Positions 47,634-59,598 of a DNA stretch of 64,000 nt are shown here, one piece after another (within the stretch, counting starts at the first letter, position 1; each line of letters opens with the position of its first letter). This stretch comes from Odiellus spinosus (Eukaryota > Arthropoda > Arachnida > Opiliones > Phalangiidae), in the NCBI GenBank assembly GCA_963920705.1, contig OY987231.1:18887024-18951023 (forward strand). Direction: 5' to 3'. The notes beneath the pieces were generated by a model that saw only the letters and a program-made list of their open reading frames with translations, had not been told where the DNA came from and searched no databases. The translations under genes and the position numbers were made by a program.

Positions 47634-48674
47634 TTAAACATGAAGCTGGTAGTCTTGTAAATTATAATTTAGTGATATTCTAAGATAATGATTATCAAAT
47701 TCCGAGCACTATCAAAGAGGCCAATTAAAATATTCTTCGGTAGATCATCAGAACCTTAAAAGATATTGAGAATTTGTCTTTTGAGTTTTGAGTCTTATCT
47801 TGAAAAGACTCGAACTTAATAGCGCTGCTTTAAAGGATGCTCTATCCTGATAAGCCCGATTTCTCGTTTCCCATATAACTTCAAACCTCAATTAAAAGTT
47901 AAATATACAATATTAAACCATTACAATCTCGTCTAAAAATTCTAAAAAAAGTTTTTTGATCCTATTTGAAGTTGCAGATTGGTGTTATATTCGTCCCGAT
48001 GGCGTATGTCAAAGTACCACGCTTTTTTATCCCCCCTTTTCGAAATTAAATACGGTCCCTTTGTGTCTTCCTTTGATTCTACGTTAAGACCGTCGGTGGC
48101 TCTTCTTCTTCTACTCTTGATTTTCATTTGATGCTCATAGTTTACCTTTAATCATTTTAACCCGAAGCTGGGCCAACAGCCAATCGGGTGCGTGTATTTA
48201 AGAGAATCGGATTAAGAGCTTACGTCTACTCTCGATCCGAAATTTAATTGCTAAGAGAAATATCCTTATTCCCCATTCTGTCATATAACTCCGATATGTC
48301 ACCACAAACAAGGCTTAACCATCCATTATCTCTATTATCTCTTTACTTAGATATAAAGGCAGCCTAGACCTTTTTACACGCTGTCAAATAAAGATGATAC
48401 GAACGATAAAACCTTAGGCATAGATAGTAGCCCGTCTACAATATATATTTTACCGAATTTAGTGAAGTAGCCATCCGCATCCAAAGAGTATCTGATAAAT
48501 TCTGTCCTTTCATTTTAGTTTAGAGTGATTTTTATCGATTAGAAATAAGACGCATTTTTCCGTAAAGTAAAAGCCGAGGGGTTAACCACTTTCGTAAAAT
48601 CTGTACACCAATTACGTAACTGATTACAACCTTTGTAATGCTAAGCTTGTTTCAGTTACGTTGTACAGGAAATA
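47634..48674. other. Gene-free stretch
   Basis: No supported gene or repeat. Confidence 0.3.
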
Positions 48675-48858
48675 GAGCTCGGCGTTTGGACAAGAAAATA
48701 TCCGTTTGTTTTATCTTTATTCATAATTTGAAATTATCCACAGGGAGCCTATGATAAAAGCATGTTATCGCGAATAATTTAGTTAATAATATCGATTTTT
48801 ATTCATAAATAAATGATTAACCGTTATTTATGAATAATCTTGTCCAAACGCCGAACTC
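48675..48858. mobile_element. MITE family I, copy 3
   Basis: Ends GAGCTCGGCGTTTGGACAAG and CTTGTCCAAACGCCGAACTC are inverted, with TA outside each. The inner sequence resembles copies 1 and 2. Confidence 0.75.
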
Positions 48859-48883
48859 TAACAGGAAAAGTCATCAATAAAAC

Positions 48884-49219
48884 CAGAAGCCGATGAAACC
48901 CTCCTTTGAAGTCTACTACTCTAATGTTCCATATAGTGCGCCTCTCTGTATGGGTAAAATTCACGATTTTACGAGATCGGAGGGGTCCTACTTCATACCC
49001 CCTGTCTACGAAAAATTGGAAATTCTCTCTCTCCACAAACGACGACGTTTTTTGACGAACTCCAAGGCTGCTAGAGATATTCGCTCGACGAACTCCCACT
49101 CCGAAAATATCTTCCGTTTGGAGGCGTACGAATCGAGCTTTTTGAAACTAACCCATACAGAGAGGGGTAGACAAGACCAGGGAGTAACAGACTTCAAAGG
49201 AGGGTTTCATCGGCTTCTG
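48884..49219 (-). mobile_element. MITE family A, copy 7 (reverse)
   Basis: 336 bp with perfect 7-bp duplications ATAAAAC. Confidence 0.92.
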
Positions 49220-49835
49220 ATAAAACATTGAAAGGGGAAACTTGGAGCTAATAAACTATTTTTCGCAACCATGCAGTAGCATTAGTAATGTTATAGTTTA
49301 TTGTGTTTTCTTCTCGTACAAAGAAAATGAAATTAAATTTTTACCAGATAGCTAGTACTATCTCTTTACAATATGACCAATACCCGTGATTGATAAATTT
49401 TTGTACGAACGACCAATAGATATAGTAAGTCATTTCTTTTTCTCCCTGCCTTTTTCTCTATTGCCTCTAAGAAAGTAGATAAATATAGTACATAGGCGAA
49501 GCCTCTTAAAATATGTCTAAGTATAAAAGGGCTATTTGTAGGCCGAGATTGTGGTGGATAGATTAGATTACAGAAATGACTACTCGATAATTCGAGGTTA
49601 GATGGTTTCCACTGAGATGAAAAATCATAGAAAGAGGAGTACCGGGTTTGAATACATGTTGTGTTTAGGATACTGAAACTTGAAACCCCCATATGAAAGC
49701 TTTTAGCGTATGAATATGGGTCATTTTACGCTTGTTTTGCTTCAATTTAATATTTAAAATATGTATGATGTAAACTTTACATTATGCTTAGTTGCGAATA
49801 TTTTGAGATTTTAATAGAAACCTGCAGCGTCCTTA
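49220..49835. other. Gene-free stretch
   Basis: A 108-codon minus-strand ORF (49366-49692) has no recognisable domain. Nothing else found. Confidence 0.3.
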
Positions 49836-49976
49836 AGTTTTTCCTATATTTCCTATTTTTTCCAATATTTTTACCTCCTTCCTCTTTTCTCCTATAATTT
49901 AATTCCTATAATCTCCTATATTTCTACTCAAAATCTCTAGTTAAGGGTAAAGTTATAAATCATACTGTCAGCTGTG
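49836..49976 (+). mobile_element. MITE family F, copy 3 (left part only)
   Basis: Matches the F interior from TTTTTCCTATATTTCC to CATACTGTCAGCTGTG, then is interrupted by the G repeat array. The terminal CAGGGTGACC is missing. Confidence 0.7.
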
Positions 49977-50540
49977 TACATCATGGTAACCCCCACTTCC
50001 ATGATATATCGCTGGAATTTACAGGATAATCAGTACATGAGCCATTAAACATCGTAGTTATTTGAACAGGGCTATGATTTTTTTACGCTTTAGTTTGGTG
50101 TACTGATATATTCTTGTAATGATATATCGCTGGAATTTACAGTATAATCAGTACAAGTCTTTAAACAATTTAGTTTCGTGTTCTAAAATATATCTGTAAA
50201 TAATACCGATACATCATGGAAACCCCACATCCATGATATATCGCTGGAATTTACAGGATAATCAGTACATGAATCGTTAAACAATTTAATTGAACAGGAC
50301 TATGATTTGCTACCCATTAGTTTCGTGTTCCCATATATTCCTGTAAATAATACCGATATATCATGGAAACCCCACTTCCATGATATATCGCTGGAATTTA
50401 CAGGATAATCAGTACATGAGTCTTTAAACAACTTAATTAATTGAACAGGGCTATAATTTGTTAACCCTTAGTTTCGTGTACTGATATATTCCTGTAAATA
50501 ATACCGATACATCATGGAAACCCCACATCCATGATATGTT
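49977..50540. repeat. Tandem array G, roughly 115-150-bp units
   Basis: Five occurrences of CATGATATATCGCTGGAA or its start (49999, 50117, 50231, 50378, 50529). Most are preceded by ATCATGGAAACCCCAC, so each unit holds a short foldback around CCATGATA. The spacing is irregular. Confidence 0.8.
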
Positions 50541-50690
50541 TTTACAAAAAACATACTTTAAAAGTCCTTTTGTGAAAATTAAAGATCTCATTTCTTCTTA
50601 AATTGGTTCCTATTTCACCCTATTTCCCGCCTGAAAAATCCCCTATTTCCCCTTTTTTTTCTGATTTTGGTGGGAGCCTTGATAAAGCCT
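50540..50690 (+). repeat. Repeat U copy 2
   Basis: Matches the flanks of F copy 1 (27310-27930) but without the F insertion: GGTTCCTATTTCACCC runs on directly. Confidence 0.6.
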
Positions 50691-50798
50691 TAATAGTATG
50701 ATTAAACTAAAAATATAATCTATAGATATTCTAAAAAAATGGTGAAAGCTTCACTTTAAATATTATGCATATTAGGCTTCCGAAAAATGGTGGTATAT

Positions 50799-51264
50799 AC
50801 CCATTGAATAGAATCCTATTGGACCGAATTCCCATTGGTCCGAAATAAAAAATAAATAGTCCCAATCAACCGAATCTTGGCCGACCGAGCCCAATGCACC
50901 GAATTCCCATTGAACCGAAATCCCGCTGAACCGAATCCCGCTGAACCGAATCCCCCATAGACCGAATTTCCCATTGGGCCGAAACCAAAAAGGGCGTCCC
51001 GATGAATTTAAGCCGATAATGGTTAGGTTAGGTTAGGTTAGGTTAGGTTAGGTTAGAATGTGTTAATGGACTTCTGATTGTGAACGTCGGTCGAATGGGA
51101 TTGACGGTCGAATGGGATTCGGTCGAATGGGATTGACGGTCGAATGGGATTCGGTCGAATGGGATTCTGGTTTACGAAAACGTATCGGTTGAATGGGATT
51201 GTGGATCGAATGGGATTCTGCCCAATGGGATTCTGTCCAATGGAATTCTGTCCAATGGTCGAGA
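50799..51264. repeat. Foldback locus 3 with pure TTAGG core
   Basis: The left arm (to about 50995) is made of CCGAATTCCCATTGGA-like units. The right arm (51085-51264) is made of TCGAATGGGATTCGG-like complementary units. The centre at 51021-51056 is seven perfect copies of GGTTA plus one G. Confidence 0.85.
51021..51056 (+). repeat. Interstitial telomeric repeat (TTAGG)n
   Basis: 36 nt of perfect GGTTA repeats, the arthropod telomere motif, at the axis of foldback locus 3. Confidence 0.9.
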
Positions 51265-51446
51265 AGCAAAATGGTGATTAGATTAGTCTTCTGAAATCAT
51301 TTAGAAATCAAAATGTCGATAATACTCCGATCGTTAAGCTTGCTTGCTTGGTTCACGTGACCAAAAACAAATGTCTGCATATGTTGGCCAATTTATTTTA
51401 GAGCCTGCATTTAATCTTGGTTAGTTTCGCTGTTTATTACTGATAG

Positions 51447-51782
51447 CAGAAGCCGATGAAACCCTCCTTTGAAGTCTACTACTCTAATGTTCCATATAGC
51501 GCTCCTATCTGTATGGGTAAAATTCCCAATTTTACGAGATCGGAGGGGTCCTACTTCATGCCCCCTGTCTACGGAAAATTCTAAATTCTCTCTCTCCACA
51601 AACGACCACGTTTTTTGACGAACTCCAAGGCTGCCAGAGATATTCGCTCGACGAACTCCCGCTCCGAAAATATCTACCGTTAGGAGGCGTACGAATCGCG
51701 CTTTTTGAAACTAACCCATACGGAGAGGGGTAGACAAGACCCGGGAGTAATAGACTTCAAAGGAGGGTTTCATCAGCTTCTG
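51447..51782 (-). mobile_element. MITE family A, copy 8 (reverse)
   Basis: 336 bp with perfect 7-bp duplications CTGATAG. Confidence 0.93.
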
Positions 51783-52285
51783 CTGATAGATAGGCCTAAT
51801 ATTTTCTTCAACCGCGAGATAAGAGTCAGGTATCGCGCGCTTGTTTCATCATTGGTTGAAGTTTATTACACCTTCTTTAAAATGTATCTTTCAAAATGAA
51901 TATTCATAAGATGGGGTTATCTTCCCCTTTGCCGACGAGAAACTTAGATTTGGTTAATTTAATGTAGTTGAGATTACGAGGTTGGTGGCAGCTGAATAAT
52001 AAAGTATAAATGAATTAATTAAACATTTAAAGAGTTTATATATTACGTTTCGAGATGACAGCGCGCGTAAAGTTAGGCTGGACCCGTTATTTCTATTTAT
52101 TTGAAGACTTAGAAAAAAACGGAAGATATAGCTTTGCGTTTTACTGACAACTCAAAATGAAATGAGCTATCTAGAATATAATCAAATTTTATTTTCTAAT
52201 GGACCATAAAGTTAATGACTTGTATATCATGGCTTGCTAATGTTTTTGAGATTTAATATTCTAAACTTAAAGGAACAAAATATAT
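51783..52285. other. Gene-free stretch
   Basis: Nothing recognised. Confidence 0.3.
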
Positions 52286-52623
52286 CAGAAGCCGACGAAA
52301 CCCTCCTTTGAAGTCTACTACTCTTATGTTCCATATAGCGCTCCTCTCTGTATGGGTAAAATTCCCAATTTTACGAGATCGGAGGGGTCCTACTTCATAC
52401 CCCCCTGTCTACGGAAAATTGGAAATTCTCTCTCTCCACAAACGACGACGTTTTTTTGACGAACTCCAAGGCTGCTAGAGATATTCGCTCGACGAACTCC
52501 CACTCCGAAAATATCTACCGTTAGGAGGCGTACGAATCGCGCTTTTTGAAACTAACCCATACAGAGAGGGGTAGACAAGACCAGGGAGTAATAGACTTCA
52601 AAGGAGGGTTTCATCGGCTTCTG
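52286..52623 (-). mobile_element. MITE family A, copy 9 (reverse)
   Basis: 338 bp with perfect 7-bp duplications AATATAT. Confidence 0.93.
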
Positions 52624-52790
52624 AATATATTTATATGAATCATTACAAAGAACAGTCTGCTCTCAAAAATAAGCCAAAATGTATAGAGATATTTTCTCCG
52701 AAATCGTAATTTTAAAGAGCGAAATTTTACTCTTCATTAGAATTTTTTGGCAAAATGCTCGGGCATTTTATGGTTGTTAAAGTGAGAATG

Positions 52791-53173
52791 TAACTTAATA
52801 AGAATCGATCCCTTATCGTTTAAATAGGCCTAATCCACCGATAAGTTTACAAAACAAATATTAAACTAGAAATAATTTTAAAACTTACCCGGAAAATAGG
52901 CTTAGCGAGATTCATGGAGATCCTGAATTGCCTCCGTGTAAATTTTAGCGACCAATGAGCGAAGGCCCGTCGTTCACGCGAGATCTCCACGAGACTTACA
53001 ATCGCGTTTGATTGGTCGCTAGACCTTATGCCCACGAATCCCGCTAAGCGTATTTTCCGGGTATTTTATTTCAAATTTAATATTTGTTCGTAAATACTTT
53101 CCCTAGTGGATTGGGCATATTTAAATAATAAGGAATCGATAAAAAATCACTTGTTGTTAGGTCACATTATCCC
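52791..53173 (+). mobile_element. TTAA-type MITE, family C copy 2
   Basis: Begins AGTGAGAATGTAAC and ends GTCACATTATCCC; TTAA flanks at 52787-52790 and 53174-53177. The interior matches copy 1 at 302-735 with deletions. Confidence 0.8.
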
Positions 53174-53177
53174 TTAA

Positions 53178-53810
53178 AACATTTCCTTCCTTGAAGGTGA
53201 GGATGTCACCATTTTTTTTTTGGAAGGTCTATATATTTAAAATATCGAACCCATGTGTTGACGCTTTACGAAAGTTCAAAAGTAAAAAGATATAGATTTA
53301 ATTTTTTGATCGTATTGTGTAAGAAATCGGCGACATCATCACTTTAAAATGAAGAATATTAACATGTGGTACTTTACCTTTAATGTTTTGTGTTGGTCTA
53401 ATATTGCTTAATAATTAAAAGATCCATTAGCATATTAAAATAGCTTCAATCAACAATGATACGGGATATTGCAGTAAAACCTATCCAATATAGAAGTGCC
53501 CTTTCGTCAATTATGTCACTATTGGTTTATATTAATGGCGAGCTTTATAGCATTTATTGTTAATGAATTGGGAAAGAGTCTCGCAAAAATTACTAGGAAT
53601 TCTTGAATAATTAAATATCTCCTTGAGCTACGTGCCATTTTTTTCTAATGAAACAAGCAATTCCTATTTCGACAAGGAAACAATCGATCTCTTTATATAT
53701 AACGCGTTCCACTTGGATTGATTGTGCAATGAAGACCGTTACCGAACACTCTTTAATTAGCATACACACCTCTGAAGCTTTTAAATTCTGTCAGATGTTT
53801 TTAATGTATC
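53178..53810. other. Gene-free stretch
   Basis: Nothing recognised. Confidence 0.3.
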
Positions 53811-53814
53811 TTAA

Positions 53815-54300
53815 AGGGAGAATGAAAGGCCGAAACAACCTATTTTTAATCGATTAAGAATGCTAAAATAATGAGAAAAACAATAATATAACTCACCAAA
53901 AATATTTCGTTATTTTATAATCAATTTCCAAAGTTCCGAAACTTGCAGATGCTAAGCCTTGGCTGCCTAGCTCGGCGAACTAGGCGAGCACGAGCCGTAT
54001 TTATTTTAATATTCCCGTCTGATCTAGTCGCCAATCACGAGCGAGTACGCGTATTTTTAAAAGTACGCGTACTCGCTCGTGATTGGCGACAAGAACAGCC
54101 GCGAATATTAAAAAAAAAAAAAAAATACAAGTCGTGCTAGCCTAGTTCACCGAGCTAAGCAGCCTAGGCTTAGCATCGAAACTTTGGAAATTGATTATAA
54201 AATAACGAAATATTTTTGGTGAGTTATATTATTGTTTTTCTCATTATTTTAGCATTCTTAATCAATTAAAAATATGTTGTTTCGGCCTTTCATTATCCCT
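53815..54300 (+). mobile_element. TTAA-type MITE, family B copy 3 (complete)
   Basis: 486 bp with ends AGGGAGAATGAAAGGCC and GGCCTTTCATTATCCCT; TTAA at 53811-53814 and 54301-54304. It holds the central palindrome at about 54028-54091 and represents the family without the nested L element. Confidence 0.85.
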
Positions 54301-54304
54301 TTAA

Positions 54305-57300
54305 TAACAAAAAGTCTTCTTAGTTTACTTCAGTTCTTTAGATAAAATTAATATATATTCCAAAAAAAAAATTCATTTTCGCAACAAAAAATTAATTAAT
54401 CCAACATGTAAACCATTTTTTTTACGTCTAATCTCTTTTATCTCAGTATTTTATCTTCAATCTCTTTATTTTAATCTGTAATTGCTGAAATTTAACTTCT
54501 ACTCAGCGTTAGTACGTATGATTGTAGATTCGTCATGCCCAAAATAAAGTCAGCGCAGATTTAGGAATCATACATCCGCTTTTAGTTCTTTTCTTTTCCG
54601 TGACGGGTTTTGTTGTCTGGAATGTGTCGTCAGCTTAAAATACTTAAGTAAATCAATAGTTTAAACACTTAAGGAGCGCGTATGAAGGAATTGAACGACG
54701 GAAAAAGTAATTTAAACTAACAACTACGATCGAATACGAATCACCAGAAGTATAAACCAAAATCGTACAGGCACCCTTCAACGGTTAACTTTCAATTATT
54801 ATTCCCCTTTTCTCCATGATTACATTGACGCCTTTTCCATTTAGGCTCGCAATTGCACTTCAGGGACAATTTTCCCTAGAGATTTGTAGAGTGTAAGGCT
54901 TGAACTTATATTTTAGTTTTATATGTTTCGATCAATTGAAGAGTCTAGACTTTATTATTTCAGATCTTTCTTTTTAGATAAATATTCTTCATTGAGCATT
55001 TTACAGGGTCGTAGCCTTTCTAGGTTTGAATGATGGTCGGTGAGAATTGAAGAGAAATAGATAGAGCTCTGTAGGAACACCATCTACAATTCCATTTTGT
55101 CCTCGAAGCTCGTAGCGTATGACTTGATCCTTTAAATTTTCACGAGCGTAACGAAATACCACCATATAGTGAAGGTGGATATGATTGTTATTTTTTATGA
55201 AGACTATAGTCATACGCAGCTAGTCTACAACCAGAATTAACTGTATCACTTTTTAAACATTACGAGCGTATGAGAGCTTCTCTCGAAGTGATTTTTATCG
55301 ACTTCTGTCATAATTAATTTCAATATACGCGTATTTATAATTTATTACGAAAATTGACAATAATTGATATTATAAAAGAACTTAAATTAATGGGTGCGAC
55401 ATCTGGTTCGAATGTTGCTAACTACGTCACGAAATCACGTGGCGTTAATGCTATACAGGACAGTTTCAGTTTTCATAAAACGCTAGGGGCCAGACGGCTC
55501 AGAAGTCACTCAGGAGAGGCCCTACCTTGATAGATGACAAGGATATATAATAAATAAGCTTAATAAATGCTCGGTGCTCACGAGCGCTATGAACTTTACA
55601 AGCTATGACGTAGCTGATGTCGTCACTAAGTTAGCTCCTCCTCCTCATTTATGATAGCAACTATTTCAATTAGAAACGAACTAAGGAGTTTCGTCTTTTG
55701 ACTAAGATCGAAACTCCAAAACATTTATACGGAGTATCTCATTTCGTTGCCATGGGGCAATCTTGTAATTGAAGATGTCTATTGTCCTTAAAATACTTTA
55801 GATACGTTGCCTTTTAGGTTTGGGCCTAACGCGTGATTAATTTGACTTTATACGTATAAAGGTATAGTTTAATTTTGTGTAATGGAAAATATTCATCAAG
55901 GTACGTGTCCAAACCTTCTCCTCCCCATATACCCTTATTTCGTCCTTGTGTTATTTTTCTTCAGCGGTAAAGACGGTATATATACGCTGTTGACTTTGCG
56001 GTAAGGAAGTTTTTACAAAGGTGACAGCGGGAAAGGGGAAGAGACACGCGTTTAAAGCGCCAGTGGTGGCCAATCTGAAAAATAATAAGCTAGGAGAATC
56101 GGGGAGAAAATGATTGGCAGAAAGCTGATTACTTTTCCTAGTAATCTATTATGTTCTCTCGTGGTTATCTACCTCGGTAGAGAGTTGCCTTGATCAATGA
56201 GACGCGAAATTTAGAGAATTTCATTGTAAGATTTTAGCGAAAGTATAAGGTACTATTCCTCGCGAAATATAGCTTTAGCAACCTCGTGATATCGAGATGT
56301 TTTTCAGAGACCCACCACTTCCGCTTGTATAGTCTTGTTCCGTATAGTCTTTTGTGATAATTTCCTATTCAGGTGCCTTTTAATTATGCTTAAACGAGAA
56401 ATGTGAGATGAAAATGAAAGGCCAGTTTTGGTTTTCAGAACATCGTGTTCTCGGCGGGTCTGGAAACATTTAACAATGAGAGCCTCTACACCTTGGTTGG
56501 TAGATCCGATAAAGAGCTCTTCCAACCTTCATGTAACCCCGTTTTGCTGGGGTTACATGACGTAATCGGAAAACGTCGTCCACTTTAGGCCTAAAGCGCT
56601 CTTCCAACCTTCATGTAATCGCGCTCTTTGAGACTAACCCGCAATCGAACTTTAAAACGCAGCTTCCATTTGGCTTAAGCCGCGCCAACATGTTGGATTG
56701 TCTTGGTATTTATATTTCCAAATTGTTTCTAAGACTTGCCAAGAGCGGCGTTCATCGAAAAAGTGAATATTTCTCGAAATATTTGGACAAATTATTTAAT
56801 ATTTAAATTACGATGAAACAATATGATTAAGTTTCTTTAAATGTATCCACCAATGTCTCTTGGCTAATAATTTGACATCCGTAAACCCTATTCTATTTGG
56901 AAAAAAGCAAAAAACTACCCAGTTTCTCTTTATTCTCACGCTTGACCAAACGATGTAATCAAACTTTGTAGACTACGCTAAAAAATAAAAACAACAGATT
57001 TTCGAGAATATAGTTAGTGGAACACGACCATCCTTTCGTTTCGTGTCTATTTTCTCTTTTGACAACGTGCCTGGCATTATGAACCAATGGAAAATATGGC
57101 TCGTATATAGTTTTTATTATGGTATTCCGCGTTAAATTCTATCCCACGGAGGTGGGAAAAAAAGCTCTCTAGCCCTGGAACGTGACTTACAATGAGATTC
57201 GATTGAGATCCAATTTTTTTCTCCGTATATTTTCTAAGCTTTGGGGCCAATAAAAAAAAACTATTCCAATACACGCCGGAATCCCCTATTTTTCTTTTTA

Positions 57301-57665
57301 TTATTTTTAATCAATATCTTAACCTACTTCGATCCGGTCGACTTCTTCAATATGTTGAATTTAGTGAAATTGCTCACGAAAAGGAAATATACTTCCGCAT
57401 TTATTTTTCAATAATTATTATTTTTTTCTTTAAATGGGCTCACAACTTGGGAGTCGAAGTACAGAAGCTTCAGTGTTTGGTATATGTTAGCTGAGCCATG
57501 CTTATGCTAATCTTTTTAGATTGAGTTTATATAACCCTTTTGCAAAGCTGTTGCCTTCGTAAATACTTTAACATCAAGCCTAATAAACTACGATTTTCAA
57601 CTAGTAAAGTAGCTATGGGGAGGCGTTTCTTAGTGAAAACTGCCAGTCGACAACACCGAACAAGC
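54305..57665. other. Gene-free stretch, 3.4 kb
   Basis: No supported gene. At 56531-56562 a hairpin pairs TCATGTAACCCC with GGGGTTACATGA around an eight-base loop. CTCTTCCAACCTTCATGTAA recurs at 56517 and 56590. Minus-strand ORFs at 55001 and 56304 are unrecognised. Confidence 0.35.
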
Positions 57666-57674
57666 TGACATCTA

Positions 57675-57775
57675 GGGGTCAAACACTCTTGAATTCGCTA
57701 TACACCCGAGTTCTCTGAGTTCAGCTTTGATAGTACAAAGAGTTCAAAGATTTTTTTTTACCTAGTGTGACGCCA
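57675..57775. repeat. Family M repeat, partial copy 2
   Basis: AAACACTCTTGAATTCGCTA and GAGTTCAGCTTTGATAG match the element at 33586-33745; the right end is missing. Confidence 0.45.
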
Positions 57776-58003
57776 TTTTTACGACGGAGTCTCGTCTTAG
57801 AACAATAACGCTAAGACGTTGTTTATTAATCCAAGCTCTAAAATTTTCTAAAACATTTATACTAACAATTATTAGTTAAAAGTTAATTATTATTCGACAG
57901 AATTAAGCATAAACAATGAGTACGTCTTATGCCTTGGATTTTGATGACTTATCAATGTTTTTAAAATAAAAGTTCTGGATATGTCTGAACCATAGGCCTG
58001 GTT

Positions 58004-58240
58004 TCATATATCATCCGAGCAATCGCCGTGGCCTGGTACTTTGAAGGCCTCGTGTATGCGCTGCTGAAAAATACCGTATAAAAGAACGTAATAGTAATTA
58101 GCGAACTCTTCTTGAAGTATCTCTTTAATACCGTACCCTAAAGCATTAATTGCATCCGTATATATGAATCTGAGTACTCGATAAAAACTCTTGGTTAAAG
58201 ATAACTCGGCAATAGTTTTAATGTAACGGTCAAGTGCCAT
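58004..58240 (-). CDS. Unrecognised 78-codon ORF, possible small gene or exon
   Basis: It reads MALDRYIKTIAELSLTKSFY at the start and ends HGDCSDDI before a stop. The composition looks protein-like (mixed hydrophobic/charged, predicted helical, no low complexity), unlike the other ORFs in the spacers. The start has A at -3 and G at +4. There is no signal peptide, membrane segment or motif I recognise, and no repeat overlaps it. A CACGTG-like word lies just upstream. It could equally be chance. Confidence 0.2.
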   Translation of the reverse strand: MALDRYIKTIAELSLTKSFYRVLRFIYTDAINALGYGIKEILQEEFANYYYVLLYGIFQQRIHEAFKVPGHGDCSDDI

Positions 58241-59188
58241 ATTAACGTCACGTGTGGTGAGAAATACGGGTCTCTCACCTCAGCTATTATTTACAGTTAT
58301 TCTTTATATTAAGAGTTCTCTTTACGTACAATTTTACGCTTCGTTGCAACTCGCATATATACTATATAACATATATGTATCCATATGGAAAGCCATTAGT
58401 AAATAATAAACTCGCATACGCGGTCGATTATTGTACCGCTTAACTCGCCGTGTGTCTTGTGAAACTTGATTCAATTGCTTTTCCGCGGTACATGTGTAAA
58501 TAGCTATTTTTATTTCGCGAACCCGTCATCAAAAGGCAATCATCGTCACAAGTAACGTACAAATCGCCATAAGTTTGAAAAATAATATATAAAATGTTGC
58601 CCATGGGGAGAGAAAATGAAAATAACACTGAATTTAACTTTGTGACGCGGAATATCTTTAGTATATGGCATGTTTTTCCCCAGTTTTCAATTGGCTAAGT
58701 GCTTTGCTTGCTTATTGTAGTTCGTCCGAAAGCTTTCCAGAAACGTTCATTTAACTGGTTATTCTCAACCGTGAAGTAGCAGTAATGCTAATTAATTTAA
58801 TATGTTAATTACCATGATCAGTATATTTTATGTAAAGGATTTGTTCTTAATTTAAAAGAAGTTTCCTCAAGAGAATTTCATGTATTTCGTCCCATATACA
58901 AGATAAAGCCAAAATGGGAAAACCCAAAGTTAAACCTTTATGAAATCCGATTAATATTTCCCATAATATTTATGGCTATAATATATATAAGCCTACCATC
59001 TATCGTTTTTTTTTCCTTTGTTATATATATTGGCAATCTTAAAGAGGTTCTTGATACGAGACATTCTTAAAGTATTTTGTTTCCAACTATAAGATGAACT
59101 CAAATTATGTTTGGGGAAAACATACAGTAAGGAATTTTACCATTGTTGGTCCCAACCCATTGCCCCAACATCTTGTAATAGATGTAAT
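58241..59188. other. Gene-free stretch
   Basis: Nothing recognised. Confidence 0.3.
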
Positions 59189-59598
59189 CAGAAGTATATA
59201 ATAACCCCCTTCGGGGGGAAGTATGAAAGGTAGGCAAAATCGACGAACAACAAGTGCCCGGCGTAAATCGCGGCGGATCGACACACCGCTTTACTCCCAA
59301 AAAATAGTTACACCATTTTGAACCTCACTAAATTTTCCCTACGCACACTTCCGGAACTCGCGAGCTGAAGTCAACCTTCGACTCCATTTTAACAGACAGC
59401 CTGACTCCTGAGACAGGAAGTTCTAAACACAAATCGAGCCCTCTTGTTTATACAAAGACCATTTACTAGAGTAGCGACATTGAGAAGTCCAGCGCGAGCT
59501 ATAGTGGCCTAGATAGTCAGCAGCGGGCTCTTGTTGTTCGTGATTTTTAGCATTGGGCTTTCATACTTCCCCCCGAAGGGGGTTATTATATACCTCTG
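59189..59598. mobile_element. MITE family H, copy 2
   Basis: Ends CAGAAGTATATAATAACC and GGTTATTATATACCTCTG, with perfect 7-bp duplications ATGTAAT. It is nearly identical to copy 1: four or five small changes plus one 10-bp gap. Confidence 0.92.

Noticed and set aside
51021..51056. True chromosome end
   Set aside because: The TTAGG tract is only 36 nt and is internal, with unique sequence on both sides.
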